DNA of 64,000 nt from Phragmites australis (GCF_958298935.1 NC_084940.1:1828001-1892000), one strand, 5' to 3'; shown: positions 44,801 through 58,600, counted from the first letter of the stretch. The notes: a model not told the origin generated them from the sequence alone. A program made the numbers and translations.

Positions 44801-47800
44801 ATTGTCATACCTGGCCAATGTTATACGAAATCATTCGTAATAGAGAGAGTGAAATATCCTCAGGTCTATAATCTGACAGCTCCTTGTTTTCTGAAATTGT
44901 CTTCCCAAAACTAGAGGCGATAGTTGATGCTGAAAGGCCAATCTGCCATAGAGAAGAAGCAGAAAAAAATAATTTGACAGGAGATGAGAAGTAGGCCCTT
45001 TAAAACCATTGGTCTAAACTCTAAAATGCTATACACACTGAAAGTTATCCAAATAACATGCCAGATTAGCAGCTTTAAGCAGTGCATACAGAAGTCGAAT
45101 TCAACAATAATTTACAGGAAACATCAAAATGATAATAAAGACCATTTCCACATTCTATGCTAATAGTAACCTTGGAGTAGTCCAGACCGCCATATATGTC
45201 TCCTACAAGCATGTCAATGGTGCTGTTGTCTCCACGCTGGCTCAACTCTAGCAACTCATCAAAACTGCAACAAAATTATAATCTTAGGGGAAATCAAACT
45301 TGTATACAGAAATACGTGATATCCATGAGCAAAAAACAGCACCTCTTGCACTTCGTCATCAACCTCCCCAATCCCCAGTATGTACCACCACCAACATTTG
45401 TCCCACTTACTCGCTGAAACTTCCCATACCCATCAACCTTTGAAAAAGTACAATCGACAAGATCTAGTGAAACTCAGAAGACAATTTTTTTAAAAAGGAA
45501 AACTAACCTCAAAGTTACCTTGATTATGCTGACACCAGATCCAACATTAACAAGAAGGAAGGGAAACAAATCATTCTGATCAATCTGCACGTATTCCTTT
45601 TGGCCATCCATGTGTGTAAAAGCTTCATGACGTATAGCCTGCCACATGCGGAAACAAAGTGTTACCAACATGCCTGTAACATGTAATTTAGATTTATAGA
45701 CGATGCCACTCTTTAATGATCTTAATGGCATTTAGTTCCTTAATACATCTCCAAAGATCCATTACAAAACATCACATACAAGATAGAACTGTACAGTATA
45801 GCCTAAATAGTGATAATGTAACTCTGAACTGGAACCTTAAGCAAAAAGTTTGCTCCAGCTACAAGACAGTCCATTTCATCTTCCTTTTCAAGGCTGACTC
45901 CCAATCTCTCCTTGAAGAGATCCGCATACTTGTATGCTCCACCACCTGTTGCCTTTCCACAAAGTATTATAATCAGTAAAAAAGTAATCTTAATGCCACA
46001 AATCAAAATAAGGACAACTAATTTGTGCGCACAAAACATCAAGTGTACAGTGTGACCCAGATAAGTAAGAATTATTCATGCAACAATAAACAAATAGCTG
46101 TCACAAAAATTCTAAAAAGTACAACTGCTTGGTTGTATTGCTACTTGGGGACTAATATTGGGACCAGAAGCAAATTCTCATCATTGTTTACTACAAGCCA
46201 TTCTGTATCACTAAGCACTTGATGAACAAATACGAGTGTTCACCAAAACCCTACTAGCAGCCATCTCCATTAACAAGGTAAAATTAGGAAGAATGGATTG
46301 CAGGCCAAAATATTTGAGCCTTCTGATAATTAATACTAGCAAACTTTTCCAGGCATGTTTAACAAACTAGCCAAATCGCCTGCACAGTTAGATTTGAAAA
46401 ATACGTTTGCATTAGCTATACAACTCTAATGTCCAACTGAATATATATAATTGTACATGCTATACAATTGTAACAGCTCTAGTTTCGACAACACTATAAT
46501 TTGGCCCCACCAAAATAAGGGGTGCAGGTCTTTCTCAATTTCTTTCGATCAATGAGAAGTTGTCGATTTGTCCCCTTTTTTGTCTGCTTTTTTTATTTAT
46601 TTAAGGGTTATTGAGGCGCCTTGAATCCCACCATTTGTTCATATTATAAAAATTTTCCAGACATATCAATGAGGCTCTCTCTTTAGTTGTTACCTTGATT
46701 ACAATGTCATCAGGCTGAGCTCCTGAGCGCCACGAAGGTGAATCAACTCCTGCAGCAAAAAACAGCTACTCAATGCTAAGAAATGCAGATCAATCTTGAT
46801 TCATGAGTGAATAAAAGCAATTGAAGATAAATAGAAAACCAGGTGATCGAAACAACTAAGACGATGATACAAGATTGCAATTTATTACAATCCAAAGTAG
46901 TGTTTGCATACCACCACGATGTAGTTGTTTGGAAGAAATGAAATCCAAACATTCATTTAGCTTCCCAGTCTCAAACTTGACAAAGTGGAGCCTCCCTCCA
47001 AGAATCGGGTAACTTCTCCTGCAACCATTAAACATTCCAAGCCTTCTCTTTGTGGATATCTTACGTTTATCCTCAGTGGAGAGCTCAGCATGCCGTGAGA
47101 AGTATACCAGCTTTATAAGAGAACCTGGAGGAAAACATATGGTTCAATGTATAAGATGTCAGTAGATTTGACAATGAAGAGAATATTGCAGGTCCAGTTT
47201 CAGAATGATGACCAGAAACAAAACATCTGAACAAAAAATGGCAAACCAAGATAACTTAATTCATCAAGCGGCAACCCACATTCACAGTCCCACCTACGAC
47301 AGCTTACTGTTAACAGATAGCAGGCTTTCACCATGATCAATTCGCAGGAACACTCATAAGATGGTTCACATTTCACAACGTACTCAGCACTTAGTGACAC
47401 AGTCATCCCGTGATGCAGTAGCAACCTAGAAAGGCTCAGTGTGGAACTAGCAAGCGTCAGTGTTGGCTTCTCAACATTCATCCACTAGTTGGGTTTCCTC
47501 TTCCATGTACTAACTGTCTCGCATCTCAATCTACTTCACTGCTACCACACTACAAACACTCTTTGGGCGACAAGACGCACGCAAGTACGTACCGCCGATG
47601 TCGAGGGCGAGGTGTGATATGTCGTCGGACTGGTTGGGCAGCAGTATGGTGGGGTTGCGGTCCTCCAGCGTCCCGTGGATCGCCGCGCCGCTGAGGTCCA
47701 GCTGCGGCCGCGAGCTCGACCGGGGCAGCATCGTGGTCGCGGCTGCCTGCGCCGCGGAGGAAGACGCCCCCTCCCCCTCTTCCTCCGCCTCGTGCTTCAC

Positions 47801-47869
47801 GCCTGCTCCTCCTCCCTCCCCCAGCTCCTCCTGGTGCTGGATCGGGTCGCTGCTATTATTGGCCGCCAT
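38845..47869 (-). CDS. PANK2: Pantothenate kinase 2, bifunctional with DUF89 phosphatase domain
   Basis: The type II pantothenate kinase half phosphorylates pantothenate, the committed step of coenzyme A synthesis; the C-terminal DUF89 half is a metal-dependent phosphatase (4'-phosphopantetheine phosphatase in characterised relatives). Twenty-two exons: 47869-47593, 47124-46912, 46749-46694, 45952-45836, 45638-45519, 45437-45343, 45264-45171, 44942-44811, 44061-43949, 43831-43639, 43282-43071, 42763-42722, 42643-42595, 41745-41663, 41492-41376, 41295-41232, 40889-40743, 40612-40460, 40007-39924, 39818-39624, 39518-39447, 38934-38845. They give 905 residues, as expected for plant PANK2. Landmarks: LALDIGG (86-92), GSGVSI, GNIYDC near the end, and DNSGAD (736-741) of DUF89. 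Exons 10 and 17 end at GC donors. Residues 1-60 are low-complexity and acidic. No targeting signal is evident. Confidence 0.95.
40738..40744 (-). other. GC donor of PANK2 intron 17
   Basis: The exon ends ...CCTTGGCGG and the intron starts GCAAGT, the classical GC-AG consensus. The GT four bases further would shift the frame. The next exon starts ATCGATGAC in phase 0. Confidence 0.8.
43634..43640 (-). other. GC donor of PANK2 intron 10
   Basis: The exon ends ...GAAAAG and the intron starts GCAAGG. Using GC at 43638-43637 keeps phase 0 to the next exon (ATATCATGG). The nearby GT lies five bases further and would shift the frame. Confidence 0.8.
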
Positions 47870-49290
47870 TTAGATTTGACCAGACCAGGGCAGTGGAGGG
47901 AGTGAAGCCGCCACCAACTATCCACCAACCAACCTCCCGCGGCGCGCTCGGCGCTGCCGGCTGCCGCCTTGGGGAGATCAAAGCACCAGAAACGAGGGAC
48001 GGAAACGGAATCCTCCCCGCCCCCGCGGAACGGCGAATCGGCGATGGGGGCTGTGGGCGTGGGTCCTTGGCCTCCTCGCTCGCGCACCGGGTGGAGAGGG
48101 AGGCGGATGGGTGGATTTGTTGCTTGTGGCTTTGTGAGTTTGGTAAATTTCTGACTGGGCCCGCAGATGCTGCGGAAATCTGTCTGATGTTTGGACTTTG
48201 GATTCCACAGGCCCACACTGCAGTCTCTCGTGTGGTACCCATCTGAATGTTACTCTGAAACAATCAAACTGATAATGAATCTGGTTGCGAATTGAGAACA
48301 ATACATTGTGGTGCTTTTAGTCACGTTTGTTAGAGTTTTGGAGTTGAAGCTACGGATACATCAAGGGTGTATGTGTAAGTCATTTTATTTATATTGTAGT
48401 TTAAAAATAAAAACTTAAAATAATTTTATCTTAGTCTACATGTGTAAGATCTGATGCATAACTGTTAGATGGAATTCTGCTAAACCAGGTCTTAAGTAGC
48501 TAGCAACTTCTTTTCGTTTGCAATTTGTTTTTTTAATAAAATGATTTCTTATTAGAAGAGACGAAGCTACTTTGTGTCACCCGAGTGCATCGGTATTAGA
48601 AAAACTTTTATGTATCACCACTCAGTGATTAGATCTTTTGGGTTTCTTATTAGCCTGCTTATTAGGCCTCTATTATGATGGGTTAGACAAACCGGAGGAA
48701 AAACAGATTCTTGTATAGCAGAGCATACAACCAAGCAGTCCTCCATAGCTCAAACTTTAGACCAAGTTGTGAGTAAGAACTTTAGACCTAGTTGTTCGAA
48801 ACTAAAAATCTGGTTACCTCCCTTTAAATTTACGAAACGAAGTATTTTGCGTGCAGAGATGAGTTGCACAGCTGGCTATTGATAATCAAATCGTCCCTAA
48901 TTATGGTCACAAAAATTCTTTTGCTAATCGAAGATAAAAGGTTTGCTATTCTTCGTGAAAGGCCAAAGCTCCAACTTTTCTTTGAAATATGCTATCTTTC
49001 ATGCATGATCTATTGTTCAATGATTTTCGAATTGCATTGTCGATTTGGATGCTGCATCCATATGGCGTTATTTACTAGGATGTCTCGTCAATCAAAAAAC
49101 ATGGTTGCTTATAGAAGGAATATTTTGCAGGGTTTCATCAGTTCAAGGATACCAAAATGCCCCGTTCTGAATTCCGGGGTTGAATTTCATACCTGAGCAA
49201 ATTTTGATGTGTAAATTAGACAATGTAACGGTTTTTTAAGTGAAAAGTAAAGCTAAAACTCAACAAGGTAAACAGTTTTTGCTTTAATTG
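47870..49290. other. PANK2 promoter/5' region and spacer
   Basis: GC-rich up to about 48110, as expected for the 5' end of a grass gene, then AT-rich. No other gene is supported. Confidence 0.4.
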
Positions 49291-50030
49291 TTTTATGCCA
49301 AACACACCATGTAGACCGTTGATTTTTGTTGATCAGACGGTCAAAAAATGCTGCAGGCCTGCAGCCTATCCTAGGGGCTACCGCTATCGGCCGCGAGCCC
49401 ACGACGACGAGTACCCGCGCCCGCACTGGGCACAACCTCGGCGCCGCCGATCTCGCCGCACGCCGTCCGCTCATCCGCGCCGCTTCCGCGACCAGTATTG
49501 TTCCCCGGCTCACCGTTTCAACCAGCCCTTTCGCCTCACCGCGGTGTTGCCGCCCGTGCTCACCTCTCCGCCGGATCCAACGCACCACCGCGCCGCCTAA
49601 CTAGCCTCGCCACGCGCATCGTTCGTGCCTGCGCGGCGCCGAGCCGAGCAAGCGACGACGGCGAGGGAAGAACCGAGCGGCGCTGTTTCCCTCCTCCTGA
49701 TTCCCGCCGCGCTCCAAGCTCAGTGTCAACTGCGGCGAAACAGGCGAGGATTCCAGGACACAACGCGCCAGTGGCAGGTACCAGCGGAACCCTTTCCCCC
49801 ACTTGCGCTGCTGCCTTCTCCTTTGCAATCCTCAAGCTGAAAGGATGGTGCACTTCGTTTGGCGATTCCCATTGGAAACAGAAGGGGACCAAGCCCCAAA
49901 CCAATGCAGTTTGCACAGCATTGTCCCCAATCCGCGGCTGCGAGGTCTTCTTCGTGGCCACCTCGCCTGGCCCTCCTGACCCAGATATGGCATCTCTCAG
50001 TTCTGCTCCTCAACGCTAATCATCCGCCCC
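49290..50030. other. GC-rich block, possible 5' exon or degraded gene
   Basis: About 700 bases of high GC stand out from AT-rich surroundings. Overlapping open frames on both strands (up to 173 codons) lack recognisable domains, so none is called a gene. GTACCAGCG at 49776 and later pyrimidine-rich tracts could be splice signals. It may be the first exon of an unrecognised or non-coding transcript. Confidence 0.3.
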
Positions 50031-53000
50031 TGTGGCTCTCTCATCTTATATCAGCGTCTTGCGCGTCATCTACTCCAACCTTCCTCGGACAAGTTATGAG
50101 TTTCTTAGTTTTCATGAAACCCTCGTGTAGATATACACGATATATTGTCCGACATACTGTGTCCGCATACTGAATTTCGCACAGTTGATAACATGAGGAA
50201 ATGTTACGAGTTTCTTAGTATGTCCAGTCGTACAAGATCAACTGAATAGATTCTGTTATCAACTGAATCCTCGGACGTAAATCTTTAATTTGTGGTAAGT
50301 TCTGAATTTCTTACCTCAACTTCAAGGATCAACTGAATAGGGAAGTGTTATGCTGTAATCCTCGGACAAGATTGATGCCTGTAACATTTAGTTCTACGTC
50401 TAATATATTTCCAGCAGTTCTCCCGCTGCAGTTTTAGAAGAAGAAAAAATGTATGTCATATCTTGTTTGTACTAGGGGGAGGATACAGTTCAAGCTTGCT
50501 TGCCAGCCATACTGATAATTCCTCCATATAGAACTTAGCTTGCTTAGTGTTGAGACTGAGAGCAATAGTGTGATCCTTCCGCCATTCTCTGTGACCTATG
50601 TTGTGCCACTAATGTCAACTTCCAGAACAAAGCCAATGAAGGCGTGAAAGGAACACAGCACCACGAGTTTTGCTTTTGGTGTTGTTGTTATTAGTATAGA
50701 TTCGTCATGAACAATTTTGCTGAGCCAACTAGATTGAATCATTGAACTGTTCTGTCTGTCAAATATATTGAATAATCAACATTTTCTATCAGTCTAGTCA
50801 ACTATTGTGATTAAGTTTGCGGGGGATGTCTTACTAAGGAAGATGCAAATAAGCTAAGGGAGTCAAGACTAAATACTTTTTATTTTTGCTGTGTAGTCAA
50901 ATATGCTCTCATCATCAAATCCACATTGGGCTACACGGTTTCTACCTGGAAGGTTGGTAATCCAGGCAGTTCTTTGAATTTAGCTGATCAAATTTGATGC
51001 TGGAAATACTGAACAGTTATTTTCGTCCAAAATTTCTAATCTGGCGGTGTTTTCAGAAAGCAGTCATCTCCACAACATGGGCTGGAACCATTAGGTCTGA
51101 TGTTAACTTGAAACTTTAGAAAAAATTGCTGCATAGTTGTAAGACATCTCACTGTAATCTTGTTGCACTTGTCAGTAAGTGCAGAAACAATAGATAGTAC
51201 TTGGTGTTATGAGATGTTTTCGATATCGTTGTCTGGCTCAACCACTTACAAATCAAGTCCCTGGAACTTGCTAGCAGGTAGCTAATATGACTTGAAGCTC
51301 AGGTAATATCGTGCAGCATTGGTTACATGATGACACATGCTATGCAGTACAGTTCTTCTTGTCAAGTGACCAATGAAATAAGATAACATTATTGGTTGCT
51401 TATTGTCTTTATTATGTGCAATCAACATATATGTGGGGTTGCAGGGAATCAAACAGTGAACACACATTTCTTGTCTTTGTCTTTGATCTTGTATTACAAG
51501 TCTTGAAAGATAGGATGGAATTGACTTACCACCTAGAAGACTCTCGTTGTTATAGTGCCATCAGTACAGAAACATTTAAGTTTCCTTTTTCATTATCTTT
51601 TCCCTGGTAAAATTAGAATCACTTTGTGAATTTGATAGTGCATCACATGTATGGTTATAATTCAACGTATAATGCCTATCTCACTTCCTTAAGTTTGGTG
51701 GTTCTTTCCTCTTTTCTTTTCTGTTAAGCTGGTCTTGTTATTTTCTTGTCCAAGCTTGTGTATGTTATATAAAATCACACCTTTTTTCTCTCACAAAGTG
51801 GGAACTTCAGATGCAAAAGTGTTCACAATCTTAAATGCAAAAGGGGAAATTTTCATGCACTGTCTGTTCAGATTGCATAGTCATTAATTTTTTTGCTAAT
51901 TTCCATTATGATTCAGCTATGTTATTAGATGTTTAAATTGATTGAAAGGATTCTAGATCTGCACTAGTTGTTTGCTCATGCTGTCACTTAAAGATCACAA
52001 GTCTAGCCACTTTCTAAGATTAGAGATTAGTGGAAATATCATGTTTAAGAACCTCTCTATTTGGCGTGGATGTTTTTTTAAGCTCATTGTTTCTTTGTTT
52101 TTATGTTTGACACCTCTATGTTTTCACTATCCTGAAGCTGAAACCTTCATTATTCCAGGTTGGCATTCTGTAACTACAGACATTTTTCGGAATGAAATAG
52201 TGTGATTGAACGATACCATCCATGCAGATTACAGGACCAAGGCCCATGACATATGGTGGCAAAAGAAGACTACTTCTCATGTTCTGCTGGGACGATGAGT
52301 TCTGCCAACCAAAACATCTCCTAAAATGGCAGTCTATGCAAATAATAGCCTCCAAGCCTTTCATGAATGAAATGCAAGTCTTTCAAGATTCAGTCTGACT
52401 CTCCTCTCATTTTGTACAGATTGGCAATGACCATCAAACTTATCATTGATGTGTTCTAAAAGTCCATAAATTATAAATGGTGTCATGTTTTGTAGAAATT
52501 CCTCTGGTAGATAGATATGAGCTCAAATTAGCAACATAAACTTGGTTAGGCTTTGGCTCCTAATTTATCTATTGGCAGATCTGTCTGCACTCCAAAAGCA
52601 TCTGTATCGCATTAGATAGTAAGAGTGTTCGTAAAGATGAGCAGATGCCGCAATACACTGGTATAATACTCATTCAATCAATTATTTCTTCATCTTAGTG
52701 TACTCTGATTTATATTCTTAAATTTTGGTGCAAAACTATTTAGCTGTTTCCATGAATTTTGATTTGGTCTGTTATTCTTTTCAGCAGTGGATAGGCACAT
52801 ATAAGAGAAGGTTGCTGGCTGCTGCCATTCCATAAGCAGTATCACATTTTGCTTGGAGCTTACACGAGATTACCAAGGTCTGTAACTCTCCGTGACCGTG
52901 ATACACTTTTAGGCTTTAGCTGCAGATTGGTCCAAAACTTGAATCACATCAATTGACACGTTTCGTGGCTAGGATGTCTTGAGAGTGCCTTGTGCCAGCT

Positions 53001-54142
53001 ACTGCTTCTTTCTGGACCTATCATCTTTTTTATGTAGACAGATGAACAGAAGCCTGGCCCTTGGTTGACTCTCCGATTATAGGATGTCAATTACTAACAA
53101 CAGGTCCGAGCAAGGTAATCAACAGTGTGGCTGGTATATGATCCTGTTCCTTCATGGTTCATCGCACCTTCCAACTTGCATTGCCATCGTATATATGTAG
53201 AAGCTAGTACAAGATAGGCATAAAGTCGAATTGTCGACCTACCACTATTTTAGCCACATCACAGGAGTCTCGGCCCTAGTAGACAAGACATGGACTCTGA
53301 AAGTCCAGTCTAGGAGTGAGTTCTAGCCTCTTCTCTGTTTCCATGTCCGTGTTGGGGATTTGCCTGTGTTCTACATCGATTCAAGGAGTTCCACTCTTCA
53401 TTGAGCATGAACACAATTATAAGCTGGATTATTTTTACGCATAAGCAATCATGTAGAAGTAGCTTGTGGCCTTGTTAATTAGTTTCACAGTTTCAGACAA
53501 GTTCTGGACTTCCTGGTGCTGTGAGTCATCTTGTTCATCTTTCGATGGAACAGCGTAGCTGACAATGAAAACTAAGAATAGTTTCCTACAGCTCCCATAT
53601 CTGATCATCTAAGTTCTAACCACTGTTCTGCCGAATCTTACGTCGTTTCTGGACATTGACGCAGGAACAAGGGGGTGTCCAAGCTTGGTTGGCTGGCTGA
53701 CTAGCCAGTTACAGGAGATCAATTAGTAACTACAGATCGGAGGAAGGCGACGGACGGTATGGCTGACATGAGACCCTGTCTAGTCTGACTCATGTTTCTT
53801 CGCCTCTTCCTTCGTCACCGTCGAAGGCGCACAAAGACACGCCCAGTGGATGAAGATAACACTCGGCGGAGCTCGTGCCGACGTCGGGCCAAAGATCCAC
53901 GGCTGGTCGGCACCGGAAGGTGAGCCCCCCCCCCCCTCCCCCCCGGCGCGGGCCATGCACTGACGGAGTCGCTGCCGTGCTCTAGTTCCTCCCTACGGTT
54001 GAAGAGGATGAGGAGAATGCATGGCGTCTGGGGCCACAGGTGTGCACGTGCACCGGCTCGCAATCGCACGCGGGGGCGCCGCACCCCCCCCCCCCACCCC
54101 CCACACGGCGGGGGCTCGCGCTGTGTGCCCCGCGCGAGGTGG
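50031..54142. other. Long spacer, no gene recognised
   Basis: AT-rich to mixed sequence without a supported coding region. C runs occur at 53926-53945 and 54085-54095. Two related stretches (about 53060-53160 and 53685-53800) share GGTTGxCT, GATxAATTAxTAAC and TGxGGCTGxxATxxGAxCCTGT patterns, a decayed duplication. Confidence 0.35.
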
Positions 54143-54151
54143 TGTTGCGGA

Positions 54152-54254
54152 GAATTTTTTTATTTTTTTAGCCCTTTTTAAACTAATATCTTATTAATAG
54201 CATGAGGGCTATTAATAAGATATTAGTTTAAAAAGGCTAAAATAAAAAAAAATC
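54152..54254. mobile_element. Hairpin (foldback) MITE with 9-bp TSD
   Basis: A 103-bp segment folds almost end to end: AGCCCTTTTTAAACTAATAT and CTTATTAATAGC on the left pair with GCTATTAATAAGATATTAGT and TTAAAAAGGCT on the right, around a 6-base loop ATGAGG (54202-54207), extended by T-rich and A-rich outer arms. The 9-bp direct repeat TGTTGCGGA flanks it (54143-54151 and 54255-54263), the duplication length of Mutator-type transposition. Confidence 0.7.
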
Positions 54255-55340
54255 TGTTGCGGACGGCTGACGGAATGGTTGATGTAATCCTTGCGTAAGG
54301 ATGCAACTGAGGAGGACATGACATGCCGGCCTGCCCCCCGTGGGAAACGGGAGTGAAAGGCGCAAAGCCTTCACCTTCAGCAGTGGCGGTCTGAGCATTT
54401 TAACTATATATGGATATATATATATATATATATATATATAGCTAAAAACATTTATTCGAAAACCAAGCTACTTTGCATATTTGGAACATCCAGAGCTAAT
54501 TAGGTTTTAAGATGATGAAGTGCCCTAGTGAGTATAAATGGTATGTTGAGTATGAATACAACATGTTATTCTAAAATTTTAATAACTACTGACGTCGTAC
54601 CCTAACATGGGCCCACCACTGAGCATCAGGCACACCAAACTGTAGCTTTTAATCGTGGATGGTGGGGCGCGCATGGTGATGCTACGCCCCCGCAGTATCT
54701 TGTGTCACAACTTTAGTTGCCCTGCAAAACAGGGCAAAAAAGTTGAAGGGCCAGTTTGTAAGGTGTGAAGTTAACTTCATATAGGAATCGTTCGATTCCC
54801 ATAGGATATACTCGAGGGAAAATTCCTGCGTTCCATACAAATGATAAGAGTTCCTGCCGCGAATTGGATTACCGTTTTCTTGTGAATTTGCTTGGTTCGA
54901 AGCATGCCCTATAAATGGTACGCCTAGGGATTGTCCATATACACACAAGGGTTTACAAGTGGCAAAACAATTCATGACGTGTTTGGGAAATTTTAGTAGT
55001 GTCTTTCAACGCTTGATCTGAATGCTAAATTATTATCCAGCGCCAAAGTTTGTTAGTTCTCTAGTGCAAGGGCAGGTAGGAACTAGTAAGAGCAAGTACT
55101 AGCCCTGGGGTCGTGTGGGCACGGCCTGCTCCCCCTCTCCTTGTGCGTCATCGTCAGGGGGCGGCGGACCAGGCGCGGCTCAATGAGAGCTCCGTTTAAA
55201 TTCTAGTTTTCCAGTGAATTTAGATATATTTTCATAAAGTTATAAATAACTAGTCACGGTTATGTCTTCGCTTAATCTTTTAGCTGGTCCACTCCTGGCT
55301 ATCGCCATCGCCACATAAAAAAAGAAAAAAAAAGCTTTAA
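54255..55340. other. Spacer upstream of MYB gene
   Basis: Contains a (TA)n run at about 54414-54441 and no supported gene. The right part is the MYB promoter. Confidence 0.4.
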
Positions 55341-55345
55341 GGAAC

Positions 55346-55353
55346 TATATAAA
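55346..55353 (+). promoter_or_regulatory. Candidate distal TATA box of MYB gene
   Basis: TATATAAA, 306 bases upstream of the start codon. It would give a longer 5' UTR than the TTTATAAG near 55532. Confidence 0.3.
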
Positions 55354-55530
55354 CGCCCGAGCGCGCGCACGCACTACCTCCCGCTGCGGTTGCGACGCAC
55401 TTGTCACGGTCCTTTTCTTTGATGCTTGGATAATTAGCCCGTCTACCTGCTGCCCCGGCCAAGCCGCGACCGCGAGCGAGGTTGGTAGCCGGCCTCGTCG
55501 TCGCTAGCCCGTACGTAAGCGCGCCGGGGC

Positions 55531-55538
55531 CTTTATAA
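55531..55538 (+). promoter_or_regulatory. Candidate proximal TATA box of MYB gene
   Basis: TTTATAAG in a GC-rich context about 120 bases upstream of the start codon. Confidence 0.4.
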
Positions 55539-55658
55539 GAGGAGCTCGCCGTAAGCTTGTAGGCTGCTGCGCGCCCGCGGCGGTGGGTTGGCGCAGGTAG
55601 CGTCGTCTCACGGGTAGCCGCCGGCCGGCGCGGCCACTATAACTTGGGTCACGGAGAT

Positions 55659-58600
55659 ATGGGGCGGCAGCCGTGCTGCGACAAGCTAGGGGTGAAGAGG
55701 GGGCCGTGGACGGCGGAGGAGGACAGGAAGCTCATCAACTTCATCCTGACCAACGGCCATTGCTGCTGGCGCGCCGTGCCCAAGCTCGCCGGGCTGCTTC
55801 GGTGCGGCAAGAGCTGCCGCCTTCGCTGGACAAACTACCTCCGCCCTGACCTCAAGCGCGGGCTCCTCACCGACGCCGAGGAGCAGGTCGTCATCGACCT
55901 CCACGCCAAGCTCGGCAACAGGTGATGCATCCTTCCATCAAGCCATCCATGCATGTTAACGTTGGCCGTACATGCACTCGTCTATATATATGCAGAATAA
56001 TTAACTTCCGTCGTCCAAAATTATCAAGTAGACTGCATGATAATAAAGCTAGGTACAAGAAACACCTCAAACACGTACACTATCTGTCTAGGTAGTATTT
56101 CATTTCATATACTTATATGTAAGTAGTAGCTTAGCTTGTTGTATTTATTAATAGATCGGTCGCAAAGCACGCCATAAACTTGACAGCGATTTGATAACTC
56201 ATGCATGTGAGCAATAAGCAATAAGTTGTGGATGACATGATCATATGTAAGGCATACGTAGGTAGGTAAAAGAAGCAACTTTTTCATCACTACAACTACT
56301 GCTGTCGTACGCAAGCAAGCTTAGATTTGGCCGTGTGTGTGCGTCGTTCGCGTCGCCGATCAACAAAGAAAACTAGATCGATCGACCAATGACCAACACA
56401 GTACGCATGTCACCTATCATTGCAAGAAAATAATTAAACTCTCATGGACTTACACGTACGTTCCCTGTCAACACGCAGAATTAATTAACGACAGACGAAC
56501 TACTGTCCACTGATTGGTATAAGCACCATGCCAGGAATTTTTTTTTCCAAATGTATCCATCACCAAGCAGCCAAATCAGCTAGTAGAGCCCATATGCATG
56601 CACACGCGCACGCGGGTGATAGCGTTGTCAAAGCGTGAAACACCGGTCTGCATGCTTGATAGTCTGTAGAAGCGAGGTTTTGAAGATTACTTACTCCCTC
56701 CTGTTATAAATATTTGACGTTTTGATTAAGATCAGTCAAACTTTCAAAACTTTGACCGTCAATAGCTCCTAAAATATTTAGTTTAAAAATATAATTACAC
56801 ATATAGATTAATATTGAAAAATACTTTCATAATATTATATTTTTATTAGATATTATAACTATATTCTAATAGAACGTAATGGTCAAAGTTACACGTCAAA
56901 GATCATAAAAAATAAAAAACTTCATGTATTTTTAACCGGAGGAAGTACTATGTAGCGTACGTACGTGAAGGAGTAAAACACGGTTTTACTCCTAAATATA
57001 ACCCCTTTCTTTTCTTTCCCCAAGCTTCTAGACAATATATACTATCAGATATTCAGATGACAATAATATTGTCAATGCTAGGACCATGCATTGAACTTTC
57101 GCTCTAGGAAACAGTAGAACAATATTTTGTGCCCGTTGGTTAGAAACTATAAGTGAATGATCATTCTCTTTTTTTTTGGGTTCTAATTAACGCGTCATGT
57201 TTTCATCTTTTTTTTTCTCAAAATTTAGTCTCGCTCTCTACATTTTGTTTATTTTTAAAGGAACAAAGTCTTTGCACATAGTTTATTTCCCCAAATTATG
57301 GTCATATATGCATTTGAATATCTCCTTATTTTTCCAAGCAACACAATAGCCACTATATATATAGAAAAAAGTCAATTCCCTGTTTCATTTAGGTACGCTC
57401 TTAACGAAAACAAATACAGTCAAGTTCATTATTTTCTAGCAATTCATAAATTGGTAGCTTAATCGCAGTACTTATGGACAATTATGGTTCTCTGAAAGGT
57501 CACATAACTATATCCTGAAAAATATAGAAACACTGTTGTAAGAAGCGTGACATACCGGTGACCTATTGCCATCGTACGAGGAAACAGGGGGCATCATCAC
57601 ATGTGCATTTGCTAGCTTCTTATGGAGGATTAGCCAAGTATGAACGTGTTTCTTTGTGGTCCTTGGTATGGTCATATATATTAGTCGATCAGTTTTTACT
57701 TTTTGGCAGAAGATAAGCAATGTCCTCAATCACTATCGTACCAACTGATGTAGATCTATCTTGAAAAGTTGTAGATGAATAAATAGATGGCTGGTGCATG
57801 CATGAGGTACATTAATGCACTGAAAGAACTTCATATTCAAAACCTAGACTATTGTCCCCAATGAAGTTGGTTCTAGCTAGGCTGAGATATATATAAGTGA
57901 GTAGAACCTTCTAACTATTAAAATAAAGTTTTGACATTAATTTGTATGGAAGAATTCTGAAAAATGTAGTTTTATAGATTCTCAAAAAAATTGAAACTTA
58001 TGTGAAAACTCTCAATTTTGTGCAAACACAAAACCGTTCAGTGATTCATCCACAGAAATTTGGTAATATTCAAGCTGCTTATCGCTCTAGGCCTACAATG
58101 TCATAGCCACAGAAATTTGGTCAATTATTATACGTACCATTATAGATTTCTTGGATCACTTTCTTGATGTGTAACCTAGAGCACTGGCCACTTAACTTGT
58201 GAGGCTAAGAAACCTACACGTTGGATCCAGAAAATGGATAGCATGCATCACGTTTAGGTCCACTTGCCTCATTGGAAAAATGGAAGGGGCAAGGTCACTC
58301 TACCAACCACTTCGGTTATTTTTCACTCTTTAATGGCTACTCGCCTACTCCTCACATATATAGCTTAAAGAAACACATGAGACCGAAAGATCGATTGTGA
58401 TCTTTCCTGTTGCACTTCAAATCAGCAAAGCACTTTTTGAAATTAAATCAGTAAAAGCATTTGTTGATGTAAATGATGACTATAGTTTTAACAGCAATGT
58501 AAGCAATATTAGGTAGAAATTTATGGGAAGGCAGGTCAATCTCACTTTTATGTCTCCCTCAGCTCCTATGGTTCATTATTGCCTGTGAAAATGATCGCTA

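Noticed and set aside
47200..47481. 93-codon minus-strand frame between PANK2 exons 1 and 2
   Set aside because: It lies entirely within the intron, which has proper GT-AG ends in frame.
48864..49196. 110-codon frame upstream of PANK2
   Set aside because: AT-rich, with no recognisable domain and no supporting gene structure.
49498..50019. 173-codon frame in the GC-rich block as a protein gene
   Set aside because: No domain is recognised, it begins without a clear ATG context, and equally long frames exist on the other strand.
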